Shown here: piece by piece, positions 32,080 through 39,923 of the stretch
Position numbering within the stretch: the stretch's first letter is position 1
Layout: each line of letters starts with the position of its first letter
Assembly (NCBI GenBank): GCA_016213405.1
Contig: JACRAM010000028.1
Location: 1 to 40,923 of the forward strand
Reading direction: 5' to 3'
DNA length: 40,923 bases
Source of the DNA: Bacteroidota bacterium
GTDB taxonomy: Bacteria > Bacteroidota > Bacteroidia > Palsa-948
The notes under the pieces: model-generated
What the model saw: only the letters and a program-made list of their open reading frames with translations
Told to the model about the DNA's origin: nothing
Databases searched by the model: none
Position numbers and translations under genes: made by a program

Positions 32080-32412
32080 ATGGATTACAAAAAATCACTC
32101 GCTGAAACAAACACCGTTACTCGTGATCTTCGCGCTTTCGAAGCAAAAACAGGCAATTTGTATGAATCAACTGTGGTGGTTGCAAAACGCGCTAACCAAA
32201 TTAACCAGGAAGTGAAAGAAGAACTCACCAACAAACTTGCTGAGTTTGCTTCGCATACTGATAACCTTGAAGAAATTTTTGAGAACCGCGAGCAAATTGA
32301 AGTATCCAAATACTACGAGCGTTTGCCTAAGCCACACGCCATTGCTATTCAGGAATTCATGGATGATAAAATCTATTACAGGAATCCTTCGAAGGGCTCT
32401 AAGAGTTTCTAA
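32080..32412 (+). CDS. rpoZ: RNA polymerase omega-type subunit (RpoZ/Rpb6-like)
   Basis: A 110-residue protein, small and charged. MDYKKSLAETNTVTRDLRAFEAKTGNLYESTVVVAKRANQINQEVKEEL, then FENREQIEVSKYYERLPKPHAIAIQEFMDDKIYYRNP, matches the Bacteroidetes omega family, longer than in E. coli. The omega subunit folds against beta-prime and helps polymerase assembly. It sits in the expected place, 16 bp after bamD and before coaBC. An inverted heptamer array separates it from coaBC. Confidence 0.9.
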   Translation: MDYKKSLAETNTVTRDLRAFEAKTGNLYESTVVVAKRANQINQEVKEELTNKLAEFASHTDNLEEIFENREQIEVSKYYERLPKPHAIAIQEFMDDKIYYRNPSKGSKSF

Positions 32413-32415
32413 AGA

Positions 32416-32482
32416 AGTTAATGGTTAATCGTTAGTTGTTATTCGGGAATGTTACGGTTAACTATTAACGATTAACAATTTC
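32416..32482. repeat. Inverted heptamer arrays abutting the coaBC start
   Basis: Left arm AGTTAAT, GGTTAAT, CGTTAGT, TGTTATT (32416-32443). Right arm CGGTTAA, CTATTAA, CGATTAA, CAATTTC (32455-32482), ending at the base before the coaBC ATG. The arms are largely complementary and could hide the start region in a hairpin. Confidence 0.82.
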
Positions 32483-33724
32483 ATGCTTGCAGGAAAAAAT
32501 ATTCTTCTCGGAGTTACAGGCAGCATTGCCGCCTACAAGAGTGCATTTCTCATAAGGCTGTTAGTCAAAGCAGGCGCCAAGGTGAAAGTGGTGGTGACTC
32601 CCGCTTCTAAAGATTTTATAACGCCACTCACTCTTTCCACGCTTTCAAAAAATCCTGTTTACTCAGAATTTATTTCCAACCAACAGGGAGAGTGGAACAA
32701 TCATGTTGATCTTGCGATGTGGGCAGATTATATTCTGATTGCTCCTGCTACTGCAAATACAATGGCGAAAATGGCAAACGGCATTTGCGATAATCTTTTG
32801 CTGGCTGTTTATCTTTCAGCTAAATCTCCTGTTGTAATTGCACCTGCTATGGATTTGGATATGTATCAGCATCCGACAACGAAAGAGAATCTTAAGAAAC
32901 TAAAAACATTCGGAAATATTATTATTCCTGCCGACACAGGCGAACTTGCCAGCGGACTGGAAGGCGAAGGCAGAATGGCAGAACCCGAAGCGATCGTTCA
33001 GTTTCTTTCTGAACATATAAAAAAAAAGTCCCCGCTAAGCGGTAAAAAAGCGCTCGTTACAGCCGGACCTACTTACGAAGCCATTGACCCTGTACGTTTC
33101 ATCGGAAATCATTCATCCGGGAAAATGGGCTTTGAAATTGCCGAGCAACTGGCGAAGAGTGGGGCAGAGGTAACGTTAGTGTGCGGACCAAATGCTCTCT
33201 CATCAAAAAATAATTCCATTAAAAGAATTGATATTACTTCAGCAGATGAAATGCATCAACAGTGCATGAAGAGTTCAAAACATTCAGATATTATTGTGAT
33301 GTCAGCAGCCGTGGCAGATTTTAAACCAAAGGTTACGGTTACGGTTAAGGTTAAGAAAGAAGAGGGGAAATTTAACTCAATTGAATTATTTCCTACTAAA
33401 GATATTCTTGCTGATCTCGGGAAAAGAAAGAACGGAAGTCTGCTGGTTGGATTTGCGCTGGAAACCGAAAATGAAATTCAAAACGCTAAAAAGAAACTAC
33501 ACAATAAAAACCTCGACTTCATCGTTCTCAACTCGCCATCAGACACAACAGGGTTTACGCACGATACAAACAAAATAACTATCATCGGAAGCCCATCTCC
33601 AACTCTTCCCCAAGGGAAGAGAGCAAAAGGCAAAAAAGAAATAATTGTTAAAAGATTTGAATTAATGACTAAAGTAGAATGTGCAAATATTATTGTAAAT
33701 GAAATTATTAATCATCTAAAATAA
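32483..33724 (+). CDS. coaBC: Bifunctional phosphopantothenoylcysteine decarboxylase/synthase
   Basis: 413 residues, two domains, for steps two and three of CoA synthesis from pantothenate: CoaB ligates cysteine, CoaC decarboxylates. The N-terminal flavoprotein CoaC half has VTGSIAAYKS, catalytic His74 in NNHVDLA, APATANTMAKMANG, and SGLEGEGRMAEP. In E. coli that last motif holds a Cys; here it is Ser, which I recall as frequent in Bacteroidetes. The CoaB half starts near residue 185 with KKALVTAGPTYEAIDPVRFIGNHSSGKMG and ends about 413. A late segment, SPSPTLPQGKRAKGKK, is encoded by a palindrome at 33589 and looks inserted. The stop overlaps the porD ATG (TAATG). Confidence 0.95.
   Translation: MLAGKNILLGVTGSIAAYKSAFLIRLLVKAGAKVKVVVTPASKDFITPLTLSTLSKNPVYSEFISNQQGEWNNHVDLAMWADYILIAPATANTMAKMANGICDNLLLAVYLSAKSPVVIAPAMDLDMYQHPTTKENLKKLKTFGNIIIPADTGELASGLEGEGRMAEPEAIVQFLSEHIKKKSPLSGKKALVTAGPTYEAIDPVRFIGNHSSGKMGFEIAEQLAKSGAEVTLVCGPNALSSKNNSIKRIDITSADEMHQQCMKSSKHSDIIVMSAAVADFKPKVTVTVKVKKEEGKFNSIELFPTKDILADLGKRKNGSLLVGFALETENEIQNAKKKLHNKNLDFIVLNSPSDTTGFTHDTNKITIIGSPSPTLPQGKRAKGKKEIIVKRFELMTKVECANIIVNEIINHLK
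33589..33626. repeat. CTTCCC-type palindrome in coaBC (forward copy)
   Basis: AAGCCCATCTCC, then CTCTTCCC (33603-33610), loop CAA, GGGAAGAG (33614-33621), a perfect 8-bp stem. Encodes the SPTLPQGKRA segment. Its inverted partner lies at 33778-33811 in porD. Confidence 0.85.
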
Positions 33725-34668
33725 TGTCAACCAGAAAGAAGATATTTTTATTTTGCAATAGTATCGCATTGTTTTTTCTCCCTTCCCTTTGGGAAGGGAA
33801 GGGGATGGGCTTTTGTTTCGCCCAGGAACTCAATTGTTCCGTGCAGGTAATTTCTCCGCAGTTGAATAACTCTGCTGACAAAAAAATACTCCAAACGCTT
33901 CAGCAGTCCATTTTTGAATTCATGAATAACCGCAAATGGACGAACGATGTTTTTCAGCAGGATGAGCGGATTGAGTGCAGCGTGGTGATTACCATTACAG
34001 CAAAATCATCTGATGTGTTTGATGGAAGCATACAAGTGCAGGCGCGCAGGCCTGTTTACAAATCCTCGTACAATTCTCTTTTGTTAAACGTGCTGGATAA
34101 AAATCTTTCTTTCAGGTATGTGGAGTACCAGCCGCTGGAATTTGTAGAAAATACTTTTACAGCCAATCTCACCTCCGTTCTCGCCTATTATGCCAACGTA
34201 ATAATCGGAGCTGATTACGACAGTTTTTCTTTGGAAGGCGGAACGCCCTACTATCAGAAAGCCCAGGCCATTGTTTCGAATGCGCAGAGCGCCTCTGAAA
34301 AAGGATGGAAGTTTAATGAAGACGACCATAACCGCTATTGGATTGTAGAAAATATTCTGAACTCTACTTTCAAGCCGCTTCGCGAGTGCATGTATAAATA
34401 TCACCGTACGGGCTTTGATGCGATGGCGGAGGATTTGATAACAGGGAGAGCCACTGTGCTTTCTTCGCTTGAACTTCTGAAAAAGGTTTACGATTCAAAA
34501 CCCAACTCCTACAGTTTAACGCTGTTCTTTCTTGCCAAAGCCGATGAAATTGTAAACCTTTTCACGCTTGCGGAGCCAGCCGAGAAAACAAAACTACTTG
34601 CACTGGTAAATGAAATTGATCCCGCCAACAACACCAAGTACAACAAGATTAATCAGAGCAAGGAGTGA
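33724..34668 (+). CDS. porD: Type IX secretion system protein PorD (DUF4835)
   Basis: 314 residues. The mature region, beginning QELNCSVQVISPQLNNSADKKILQTLQQSIFEFMNNRKWT, is the DUF4835/PorD family signature, followed by FDGSIQVQARRPVYKSSYNSLLLNVLD and a helical C-terminal half. NCBI-style naming links it to the T9SS, but the precise role is poorly known. The normal signal peptide seems interrupted: FLFCNSIALFF and FCFAQ are separated by LPSLWEGKGMG, encoded by a palindrome at 33778. A shorter hydrophobic core remains on either side, so export may be affected. It overlaps coaBC by one base. Confidence 0.85.
   Translation: MSTRKKIFLFCNSIALFFLPSLWEGKGMGFCFAQELNCSVQVISPQLNNSADKKILQTLQQSIFEFMNNRKWTNDVFQQDERIECSVVITITAKSSDVFDGSIQVQARRPVYKSSYNSLLLNVLDKNLSFRYVEYQPLEFVENTFTANLTSVLAYYANVIIGADYDSFSLEGGTPYYQKAQAIVSNAQSASEKGWKFNEDDHNRYWIVENILNSTFKPLRECMYKYHRTGFDAMAEDLITGRATVLSSLELLKKVYDSKPNSYSLTLFFLAKADEIVNLFTLAEPAEKTKLLALVNEIDPANNTKYNKINQSKE
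33778..33811. repeat. CTTCCC-type palindrome in porD (reverse copy)
   Basis: CCCTTCCC (33780-33787), loop TTT, GGGAAGGG (33791-33798), a perfect 8-bp stem, then GGGGATGGGCT. The complement begins AGCCCATCCCC, matching the coaBC copy in the opposite direction. Confidence 0.85.
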
Positions 34669-34673
34669 TTTTC

Positions 34674-34708
34674 ATGTAAGATGTAAGAGGGCAGATGGCA
34701 AATGGCAG
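34674..34708. repeat. Heptamer array, left flank of the four-helix-bundle gene
   Basis: Five units: ATGTAAG, ATGTAAG, AGGGCAG, ATGGCAA, ATGGCAG. It ends 8 bp before the 3' end of the minus-strand gene. Confidence 0.9.
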
Positions 34709-34716
34709 AATTTATA

Positions 34717-35088
34717 TTAACGATTTGGATTTTCTGTTGAGGATTTTTTAATCGAGCCAAATATTTTCTTTAACTCTATACCTTCATTAATGAATTCTAC
34801 AAAATCTTTTATATATTTTTCTTCAGGATATAATTCTTTCAATACTCTTAGCCAATAAACACTTTCTCTGGATTCACGATAGCAGATGGAAATTTTGTTT
34901 GCGAAATCTCTTTTTGAAATAGCTCCCTGTGCTTCTTCGTAATTCGAGCCAATGGATAGCCCGGCTCTTGCTAATTGACCTTTTGGAATCCGATAGATGT
35001 AATCATCGGGAAGCGTTTTTAGAAATTTCAAAATTCTTACTCCGAAGCGAAAAGTTCTATCTAAGAGTTCCTGTGTTTTTGGATTCAT
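34717..35088 (-). CDS. Four-helix-bundle protein (S23/IVP family)
   Basis: A 123-residue helical protein: LLDRTFRFGVRILKFLKTLP, then the family signature IPKGQLARAGLSIGSNYEEAQGA and KISICYRESRESVYWLRVLKELY. This is the 23S rRNA intervening-sequence-type protein family, found both in rRNA insertions and as stand-alone genes. No catalytic site is known. Here it lies between porD and the peptide transporter, not in rRNA, and is closely framed by two heptamer arrays in inverted orientation. Its function is not known; the framing suggests that the gene and arrays may form one mobile or formerly mobile unit. Confidence 0.9.
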   Translation of the reverse strand: MNPKTQELLDRTFRFGVRILKFLKTLPDDYIYRIPKGQLARAGLSIGSNYEEAQGAISKRDFANKISICYRESRESVYWLRVLKELYPEEKYIKDFVEFINEGIELKKIFGSIKKSSTENPNR

Positions 35089-35093
35089 GTTAA

Positions 35094-35135
35094 ATCGCCT
35101 TTCCCCTCTGCCCTTTGCCCTCTTACATTTTACAT
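35094..35135. repeat. Heptamer array, right flank of the four-helix-bundle gene (inverted)
   Basis: Six units: ATCGCCT, TTCCCCT, CTGCCCT, TTGCCCT, CTTACAT, TTTACAT. The complement gives ATGTAAA, ATGTAAG, AGGGCAA, AGGGCAG, matching the left array in reverse. It ends 5 bp before the transporter's stop codon. Confidence 0.9.
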
Positions 35136-35139
35136 CACA

Positions 35140-36813
35140 TTACCTCACTCCATGCATCATCTTCTTCAGCATAGGTGTCAGTGCAAAAAGCAGTGACCCT
35201 GCAACACCGCATAAGATTACGAATACCAAAAAGAATTCGAAAAGATTGTGAATGGTGAATCCGGCAAATACTGGATAGTTGATACTGATCTTGCTTTCAG
35301 ACATTTTTGCTAATTGGTCAGCGCTGAGCGTGACCGTTTTGTCCAACACCGCCTGCAAATCAATACCCAAGTCTTTTGCTTTTACAAACTGTTCGCCAGT
35401 CGCTGGTAATATTGAACCGAGTGTTCCGGCTAATGCATAACCCGATGCGTTTGACAAAAAGAATACCCCGTACAACAAAGAAGCAAACCGTTTAGGCGCA
35501 AGTTTGCCTACTAATGACAATCCTATAGGAGATAAGCACAATTCGCCTAATGTTTGGATCAAATAAAGAAGTATGAGCCACTTGATAGCAAGCATGCCGC
35601 TTGTGCCAAGGTCTTTTACATTGAACGCTATAATGAGATAACTCAATGCGATCATAAACAATCCGATGGACTGCTTGACCGGAGAGAGTGGTTCTCTTCC
35701 CTTTGCTCTGAGTTTGTCCCACAGAATGCTGAAAGGCACTGCGAGCATAACCACAAATATCCCGTTGAATATTTGAATCATTGATGCGGGCATTTGCCAG
35801 CCAAATAAAAATGTTCTGTCTGTTTGATTATCTGCAATAAAGGTTAATGAAGAACCTGCTTGTTCGAATGCCGCCCAGAAGAAAATAATGAAAAAGGATA
35901 TTGTATAAATGACCAGAATCCGGTCGCGCTCAATTTTGGTCAGTGAACTATCAGAAATAATTAATCCGGCAAGTGTAAGACCACTGGCATAGATAAGGGA
36001 GTAAATATAATTCTGACCGAATACAAAATGAATTGTACATCCCAATCCGATAAATGCGAGTGCTGCAATCACCTGAGCTGTAACAGAGAATTTTGCCTTC
36101 TGTGATTCACCTTCTTCAAAATCAGAAGAAATACTCTTTGATGGCAGGTCACCAAGCGGTCTTCCTTCAGGGGAGACAACATATTTATCTTTAAGAAAGA
36201 AAAAAGTAATCGTTCCTAAAATCATGGCGCATCCTGCGGCAAGAAATCCCCATTTGAATACATAAACATCTCTCACTCCGGCAGCATCCACATGATCGCC
36301 TACCATAGGACAAATAAATTGTCCTAACAAAGCACCCAAATTGATGCCCATATAGAAAATGGTGAAAGCTGAATCCAGTTTACTCTTTTCCTGTTTCGGA
36401 TAAAGACTGCCCACCATGCTCGAGATGTTAGGTTTAAACATTCCGTTACCCAAAATAATTATACCCAAGGCAATATAGAGCAAGGTTCTGGCAAGTTCCA
36501 GATTACCGCCAAAAATAGAGGCACTGGTAAACAGCAGTAACTGACCAATTGCCATTAAAGAACCGCCAAGCATTATGCAATAGCGGTTTCCGAGAAACCT
36601 GTCGGAAATAAATCCGCCCAGCATGGGAGTGAGATAACACAAACCTAAAAATCCTCCATATATAATTGAAGATTGTTCCTTGCTCATCATGAGCGCGCTT
36701 ACGATGAAAAGCGTGAGCACTGCACGCATTCCGTAAAAATTGAAACGCTCCCACATCTCTGTGGCGAACAGAACAAAAAGTCCTTTGGGGTGTCCTTGTT
36801 TTACTTCAGTCAT
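35140..36813 (-). CDS. POT/PTR-family proton-dependent peptide transporter
   Basis: A 557-residue MFS transporter with about 14 helices. The start, GHPKGLFVLFATEMWERFNFYGMRAVLTLFIV, contains the E-x-x-E-R-F-x-Y-Y-type motif of POT transporters (proton and peptide binding), here EMWERFNFYG. YGGFLGLCYLTPMLGGFISDRFLGNRYCIMLGG is the MFS loop A region, and FTIFYMGINLGALLGQFICPMVG is the second POT signature. It takes up di- and tripeptides with protons. The extra helices and soluble loop around residue 205-235 are usual for the bacterial POT subgroup. An inverted heptamer-type array lies upstream. Confidence 0.93.
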   Translation of the reverse strand: MTEVKQGHPKGLFVLFATEMWERFNFYGMRAVLTLFIVSALMMSKEQSSIIYGGFLGLCYLTPMLGGFISDRFLGNRYCIMLGGSLMAIGQLLLFTSASIFGGNLELARTLLYIALGIIILGNGMFKPNISSMVGSLYPKQEKSKLDSAFTIFYMGINLGALLGQFICPMVGDHVDAAGVRDVYVFKWGFLAAGCAMILGTITFFFLKDKYVVSPEGRPLGDLPSKSISSDFEEGESQKAKFSVTAQVIAALAFIGLGCTIHFVFGQNYIYSLIYASGLTLAGLIISDSSLTKIERDRILVIYTISFFIIFFWAAFEQAGSSLTFIADNQTDRTFLFGWQMPASMIQIFNGIFVVMLAVPFSILWDKLRAKGREPLSPVKQSIGLFMIALSYLIIAFNVKDLGTSGMLAIKWLILLYLIQTLGELCLSPIGLSLVGKLAPKRFASLLYGVFFLSNASGYALAGTLGSILPATGEQFVKAKDLGIDLQAVLDKTVTLSADQLAKMSESKISINYPVFAGFTIHNLFEFFLVFVILCGVAGSLLFALTPMLKKMMHGVR

Positions 36814-36816
36814 AAT

Positions 36817-36930
36817 TTAGTCAATTAAGTTGATTAGGTAATTGAGTTGATTAAGTTAACTGAGGTGAATAGACTGATTTAGATTTTGAACTTAATTAAC
36901 TCAATCAACCATTTACCCAATTAACTAATC
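36817..36930. repeat. Inverted AT-rich heptamer-type arrays between divergent genes
   Basis: The left part (36817-36862) repeats TTGATTA/AGTTGAT-like units, the right part (36888-36930) repeats AATTAAC/TCAATCA/ACCATTT. They are mostly complementary and lie between the transporter and cupin genes. About 100 bp with no gene follows. Confidence 0.7.
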
Positions 36931-37002
36931 ACGGGCGAATATAGGAAAATACCTTTTAGACCATCATTGCGGATAGTTGAAGCAGTTGCATATATAACAT
37001 TA

Positions 37003-37010
37003 TACATTTG
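37003..37010 (+). promoter_or_regulatory. Bacteroidetes -7 box TACATTTG before the cupin gene
   Basis: Fits TAnnTTTG, 29 bp before the ATG at 37039. It probably drives the cupin-racemase pair. Confidence 0.5.
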
Positions 37011-37038
37011 CAATTGAATCAGAGTTAAAAATTATACT

Positions 37039-37410
37039 ATGCACATTCCTTTTCAGCTTACAGACTGGGAAAACATTCCTGCTGCAGAATACAAAGGAGA
37101 AACCGGAGTTGCGTACTGGAAGACGCTTCAGTTCGGAGGATTGAGAATACGAATGGTGGAGTATTCAAAGAACTACAAAGCAGACCACTGGTGCGAGAAA
37201 GGGCATATCATTTATTGCATAGAAGGAGAAATGGATACGGAACTTTCTGATGGAAGAATAATTAAATTATCCAAAGGAATGACCTATCAGGTGTCGGATG
37301 AATTAAGTTCTCACCGCACCCGTTCTGTTAATGGCGTTAAACTTTTTATTGTGGATGGGGATTTTTTGTCCGAGAGGACTCCTTCGGAGAAACTAAAAGA
37401 TAACTTGTGA
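37039..37410 (+). CDS. DHCW-type cupin-fold protein
   Basis: A 123-residue single-domain cupin. The core RMVEYSKNYKADHWCEKGHIIYCIEGEMDTELSDGRIIKLSKGMTYQVSDELSSHR gives the two cupin motifs; DHWC followed by KGH is the motif that names the family, with His residues likely to bind a metal. No substrate is known. The last residues, LSERTPSEKLKDNL, are partly encoded by a palindrome (37370-37387) and probably rewrote the tail. The stop overlaps the GTG start of the racemase gene (GTGA), so the two are translationally coupled and may act together. Confidence 0.82.
   Translation: MHIPFQLTDWENIPAAEYKGETGVAYWKTLQFGGLRIRMVEYSKNYKADHWCEKGHIIYCIEGEMDTELSDGRIIKLSKGMTYQVSDELSSHRTRSVNGVKLFIVDGDFLSERTPSEKLKDNL
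37370..37387. repeat. CCGAAGG-type palindrome in the cupin C-terminus
   Basis: CCGAGAGG, ACT, CCTTCGG. Differs at two bases from the copy at 15737, which weakens the stem. Encodes part of SERTPSEK. Confidence 0.7.
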
Positions 37411-38099
37411 AAACGTTAGGACTCATAGGAGGAACCAGCTGGGTATCCACCATTGATTATTACCGATACATCAATCAGATGGTGAATGAAAAATTAGGCG
37501 GAGTGAGTTCCGCAAAACTTTTTCTTTATTCGCTGGATATGGAAGTGCTTCTGAAATTCGGCAGCGCCAACGACTGGAAAGGGCTGGCAGGTTTTCTTTC
37601 TGATGTGGCAAAGAAATTAGAAACCGCTGGAGCCGAAGCAATAGTTATCTGCGCCAACACGCCTCACATAGCTGCGGATATTGTTCAGCAGAACATTAAA
37701 ATACCCCTCCTTCACATTGCGGATGAAACCGCGAAAGAAATTGTAAGGCACAGAATAAAAACAGTCGGGCTTCTCGGAACAAAGATTACCATGGAGCATG
37801 TATTTTTCAAGACACGCCTTTTGAGATACGGAATTAAAACGTTAATTCCCGCTGCTGAAACTGACAGGGAATTTATTCACACCACTATTTTTTCTGAATT
37901 GGGAAAAGGAATCTTTAAAGAAGAAACGAAGAAAAAATACATGGAGATAATTTCTAAACTTCAGTCGGGTGGGGCAGAGGGAGTCATTCTCGGATGCACT
38001 GAAATTCCCATGCTTATCAAACCGGAAGATTGCGCAATAAAAACTTTTGACACTACATTAATTCACGCAAAAGCAGCGGTAGATTTTATATTTTCATAA
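37407..38099 (+). CDS. Aspartate/glutamate racemase family protein
   Basis: 230 residues. The GTG start is favoured by the 4-bp overlap with the cupin stop. MKTLGLIGGTSWVSTIDYYRYIN is the RacX/YgeA-type opening; the catalytic Cys pair is in IVICANTPHIAAD and VILGCTEIPMLI, both intact. HIADETAKEIVRHRIKTVGLLGTKITM is the domain linker. It interconverts L- and D-forms of Asp, Glu or a related amino acid without a cofactor; substrate is unclear, as this subgroup is broad. The coupled cupin may bind a related metabolite, but that is a guess. Confidence 0.9.
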   Translation: MKTLGLIGGTSWVSTIDYYRYINQMVNEKLGGVSSAKLFLYSLDMEVLLKFGSANDWKGLAGFLSDVAKKLETAGAEAIVICANTPHIAADIVQQNIKIPLLHIADETAKEIVRHRIKTVGLLGTKITMEHVFFKTRLLRYGIKTLIPAAETDREFIHTTIFSELGKGIFKEETKKKYMEIISKLQSGGAEGVILGCTEIPMLIKPEDCAIKTFDTTLIHAKAAVDFIFS

Positions 38100-38149
38100 T
38101 CTCCAATCGAATGGTAACCAAGCCACAAAACATTAATGGCAATTACAAA

Positions 38150-38815
38150 ATGACGCGACAACTTCTTGCGACACTGACAACGCTGACAATTGCCCTGACT
38201 GCTTTCGGACAGTATGATATCGGAATTTCTGAAAATGGAGGACTGAGTAAAATACATACAGATTTTTCCTCAAAAGATCAAAGAGTAACTAATGACTTGA
38301 GATTCTCGGGGAATGCCGGACTATTTTATGATTATCATTTCAATAATAAGTCTTCCATTGAGACAGGATTTTTATTCATGCAAATTGCAGGAAAAGAAAA
38401 TCATATCAAGGATACCTACGACCCCACAGGAACCTTAGTTATGACATCTTACGATGAATTTTACAGACACATTTCTTATATAGGACTACCAATACAGTAC
38501 GGACTAAAACTTAAAAAATTCACTTTACGCATCGGAGGACAAGTTTCATCTGCTTTTGCTAATAAGGAACGAAACGAAAGGTATACCGTGTCTATACACA
38601 ATTATTCACCACCACACTCCGTGACATTTGACAAATTGAACATAGATAATTACGACTTTGGTATAAATGGTGGACTACTTTTCAATTTAAATGACAACTG
38701 GGCAATTGAGACAACATACTACTACGGTCTAAACAACATTTATAAAAACAGTAACTATAACTGGACAGTTAGACAAATGGCAATTGGGTTGCGGTACACA
38801 TTGAAAGACAAGTGA
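38150..38815 (+). CDS. Outer-membrane beta-barrel protein
   Basis: I chose the ATG at 38150 because MTRQLLATLTTLTIALTAFGQ is a normal signal peptide; the upstream 13-residue extension is not. The mature 200 residues alternate hydrophobic and polar residues in strands ending in aromatics: LRFSGNAGLFYDYHFNNKSSIETGFLFMQIAG, HISYIGLPIQYGLKLKKFTLRIGGQVSSAF, and the final VRQMAIGLRYTLKDK. This is the eight-stranded 'outer membrane beta-barrel' (porin-like, PF13568-type) family common in Bacteroidetes. No known ligand. It follows the racemase gene by 50 bp and may be in the same unit. Confidence 0.8.
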   Translation: MTRQLLATLTTLTIALTAFGQYDIGISENGGLSKIHTDFSSKDQRVTNDLRFSGNAGLFYDYHFNNKSSIETGFLFMQIAGKENHIKDTYDPTGTLVMTSYDEFYRHISYIGLPIQYGLKLKKFTLRIGGQVSSAFANKERNERYTVSIHNYSPPHSVTFDKLNIDNYDFGINGGLLFNLNDNWAIETTYYYGLNNIYKNSNYNWTVRQMAIGLRYTLKDK

Positions 38816-38871
38816 AATAGAAAAGAAATAAATGCCATTAACATCGCATTTCATAATAAATATCCAATCGC

Positions 38872-39696
38872 ATGATAACACAAAACCAACTTATCGTAAT
38901 ATGGGTATTCGTTTTATGCGGGTTTCTTCTGCCTGTATTATTTTTTCTTTTCTATCATTTTAAAATCCAGCGCCTGCGCTTTATGCCCGTGCTGACGGGG
39001 GCAGTTGTTTTCTTTTTATTCGCTATGGTGCTGGAGCAACTTCAGCATTTTTTTATTTTGAAATACAATGCAACTACGATGCAGTTTTTTTCCAACCCCT
39101 GGCGCTATGCAGTTTACGGATGCTTGTCGGCTGCGCTCTATGAAGAAACAGGAAGGCTGATCGCATTCAAATCGGTTCTTAAGCGTTTCAGAAAGCCTGC
39201 TGACGGAATTGCTTTTGGTTTCGGGCACGGAGGAATTGAATTCATGATTATTGGCGGGCTGGGCGCAGTGAGTTCGCTCGTCATCGCTTACATGATCAGG
39301 AACGGAACCTTTGACGCAATGATTCACCTGAAAGGAGTTTCTGCGGAACAAGCCAGTACAATTAAAGAGGGCATTACGAGTGTTGGCGCATCCAATGTAC
39401 TGATGGGAATTGGCGAGCGTATTTTAGCCATGCTGCTGCAGATAGGAATGAGCGTGATCGTTTTTTATTCTGTGTTCAGCGGGAAAATTAAATTTTATTT
39501 TCTTGCGCTTGCCCTTCATGCATCCATGGATTTTTTTGCGGCACTCGCGCAGAAGGGAATAATCAGTCCTGCCTGGATGGTGGAAATAATTCTGATTGTG
39601 TTTGTAATTATTGCTTTGCTTCTGGCGCGCGGATTTGTGAAAAAAATGAGAGAAGCGGAAAAGAATCAATTTAGTCAGGACAGTCCCTCCGCTTAG
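38872..39696 (+). CDS. YhfC-family membrane protease (glutamic intramembrane protease type)
   Basis: A 274-residue protein with about eight transmembrane helices. It has the ABI/CPBP-like protease motifs: ALYEETGRLIAFK (Glu91, Glu92 and Arg95), GFGHGGIEFMIIGGLGA (His119), and LALALHASMDFFA (His216). These match the YhfC family. The family is linked to intramembrane glutamic proteases, but substrate and role are unknown. The last residues SQDSPSA and the TAG stop are encoded by a palindrome at 39682-39701, so the tail may have been rewritten by it. Confidence 0.8.
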   Translation: MITQNQLIVIWVFVLCGFLLPVLFFLFYHFKIQRLRFMPVLTGAVVFFLFAMVLEQLQHFFILKYNATTMQFFSNPWRYAVYGCLSAALYEETGRLIAFKSVLKRFRKPADGIAFGFGHGGIEFMIIGGLGAVSSLVIAYMIRNGTFDAMIHLKGVSAEQASTIKEGITSVGASNVLMGIGERILAMLLQIGMSVIVFYSVFSGKIKFYFLALALHASMDFFAALAQKGIISPAWMVEIILIVFVIIALLLARGFVKKMREAEKNQFSQDSPSA

Positions 39697-39701
39697 GGAC
39701 T
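39682..39701. repeat. Palindrome over the stop of the YhfC-type gene
   Basis: AGTCCCT (39682-39688), loop CCGCTT, AGGGACT (39695-39701), a perfect 7-bp stem containing the TAG stop codon. Lies between convergent genes and could also act as a terminator. Confidence 0.75.
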
Positions 39702-39716
39702 CTGCCGGGAAGCACG

Positions 39717-39923
39717 TTATTTTGCAATCGCCTTTTTCAGCTTCCTTATCTTTTGCATCTGCCTTATAATAATGTAAAGCATTCCGATAAACACCAGCGG
39801 CTCAATGATGCAGAATACCCATATGTTGATTTCATTATAACTGATTCCGAAAAGGTGCGCGCCTTTTAAGAGAATGTGCACGCACCAGTCGAAAAGCCCA
39901 TTGATGAAATTATTCCAGCTCAT
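39717..39923 (-). CDS. Small membrane protein of unknown function
   Basis: 68 residues. An amphipathic N-terminal region (FINGLFDWCVHILLKGAHLFGIS) is followed by one clear transmembrane segment (IWVFCIIEPLVFIGMLYIIIRQ) and a basic tail (KIRKLKKAIAK), so the C-terminus should face the cytoplasm. No family recognised. A TATCTTTG box lies upstream on the minus strand at 40049-40056. The reading frame and hydrophobic profile argue for a real gene, but with limited certainty. Confidence 0.6.
   Translation of the reverse strand: MSWNNFINGLFDWCVHILLKGAHLFGISYNEINIWVFCIIEPLVFIGMLYIIIRQMQKIRKLKKAIAK

Noticed and set aside
32938-32980. Missing Cys of the E. coli CoaC active site (Ser instead)
   Set aside because: As far as I recall, the SGL-x-GEGRM form is common in Bacteroidetes CoaBC, so it is not a sign of inactivity.
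33032-33042. CCGCT-A-AGCGG palindrome in coaBC
   Set aside because: It encodes PLSGKKALVTAGPTYE, which is the normal conserved start of the CoaB domain, so it is not an inserted element.
33331-33358. GGTTAC/GGTTAA hexamers in coaBC (VTVTVKVKKEE)
   Set aside because: Only four short units, and the peptide fits the variable strand region of CoaB; too weak to call an insertion.
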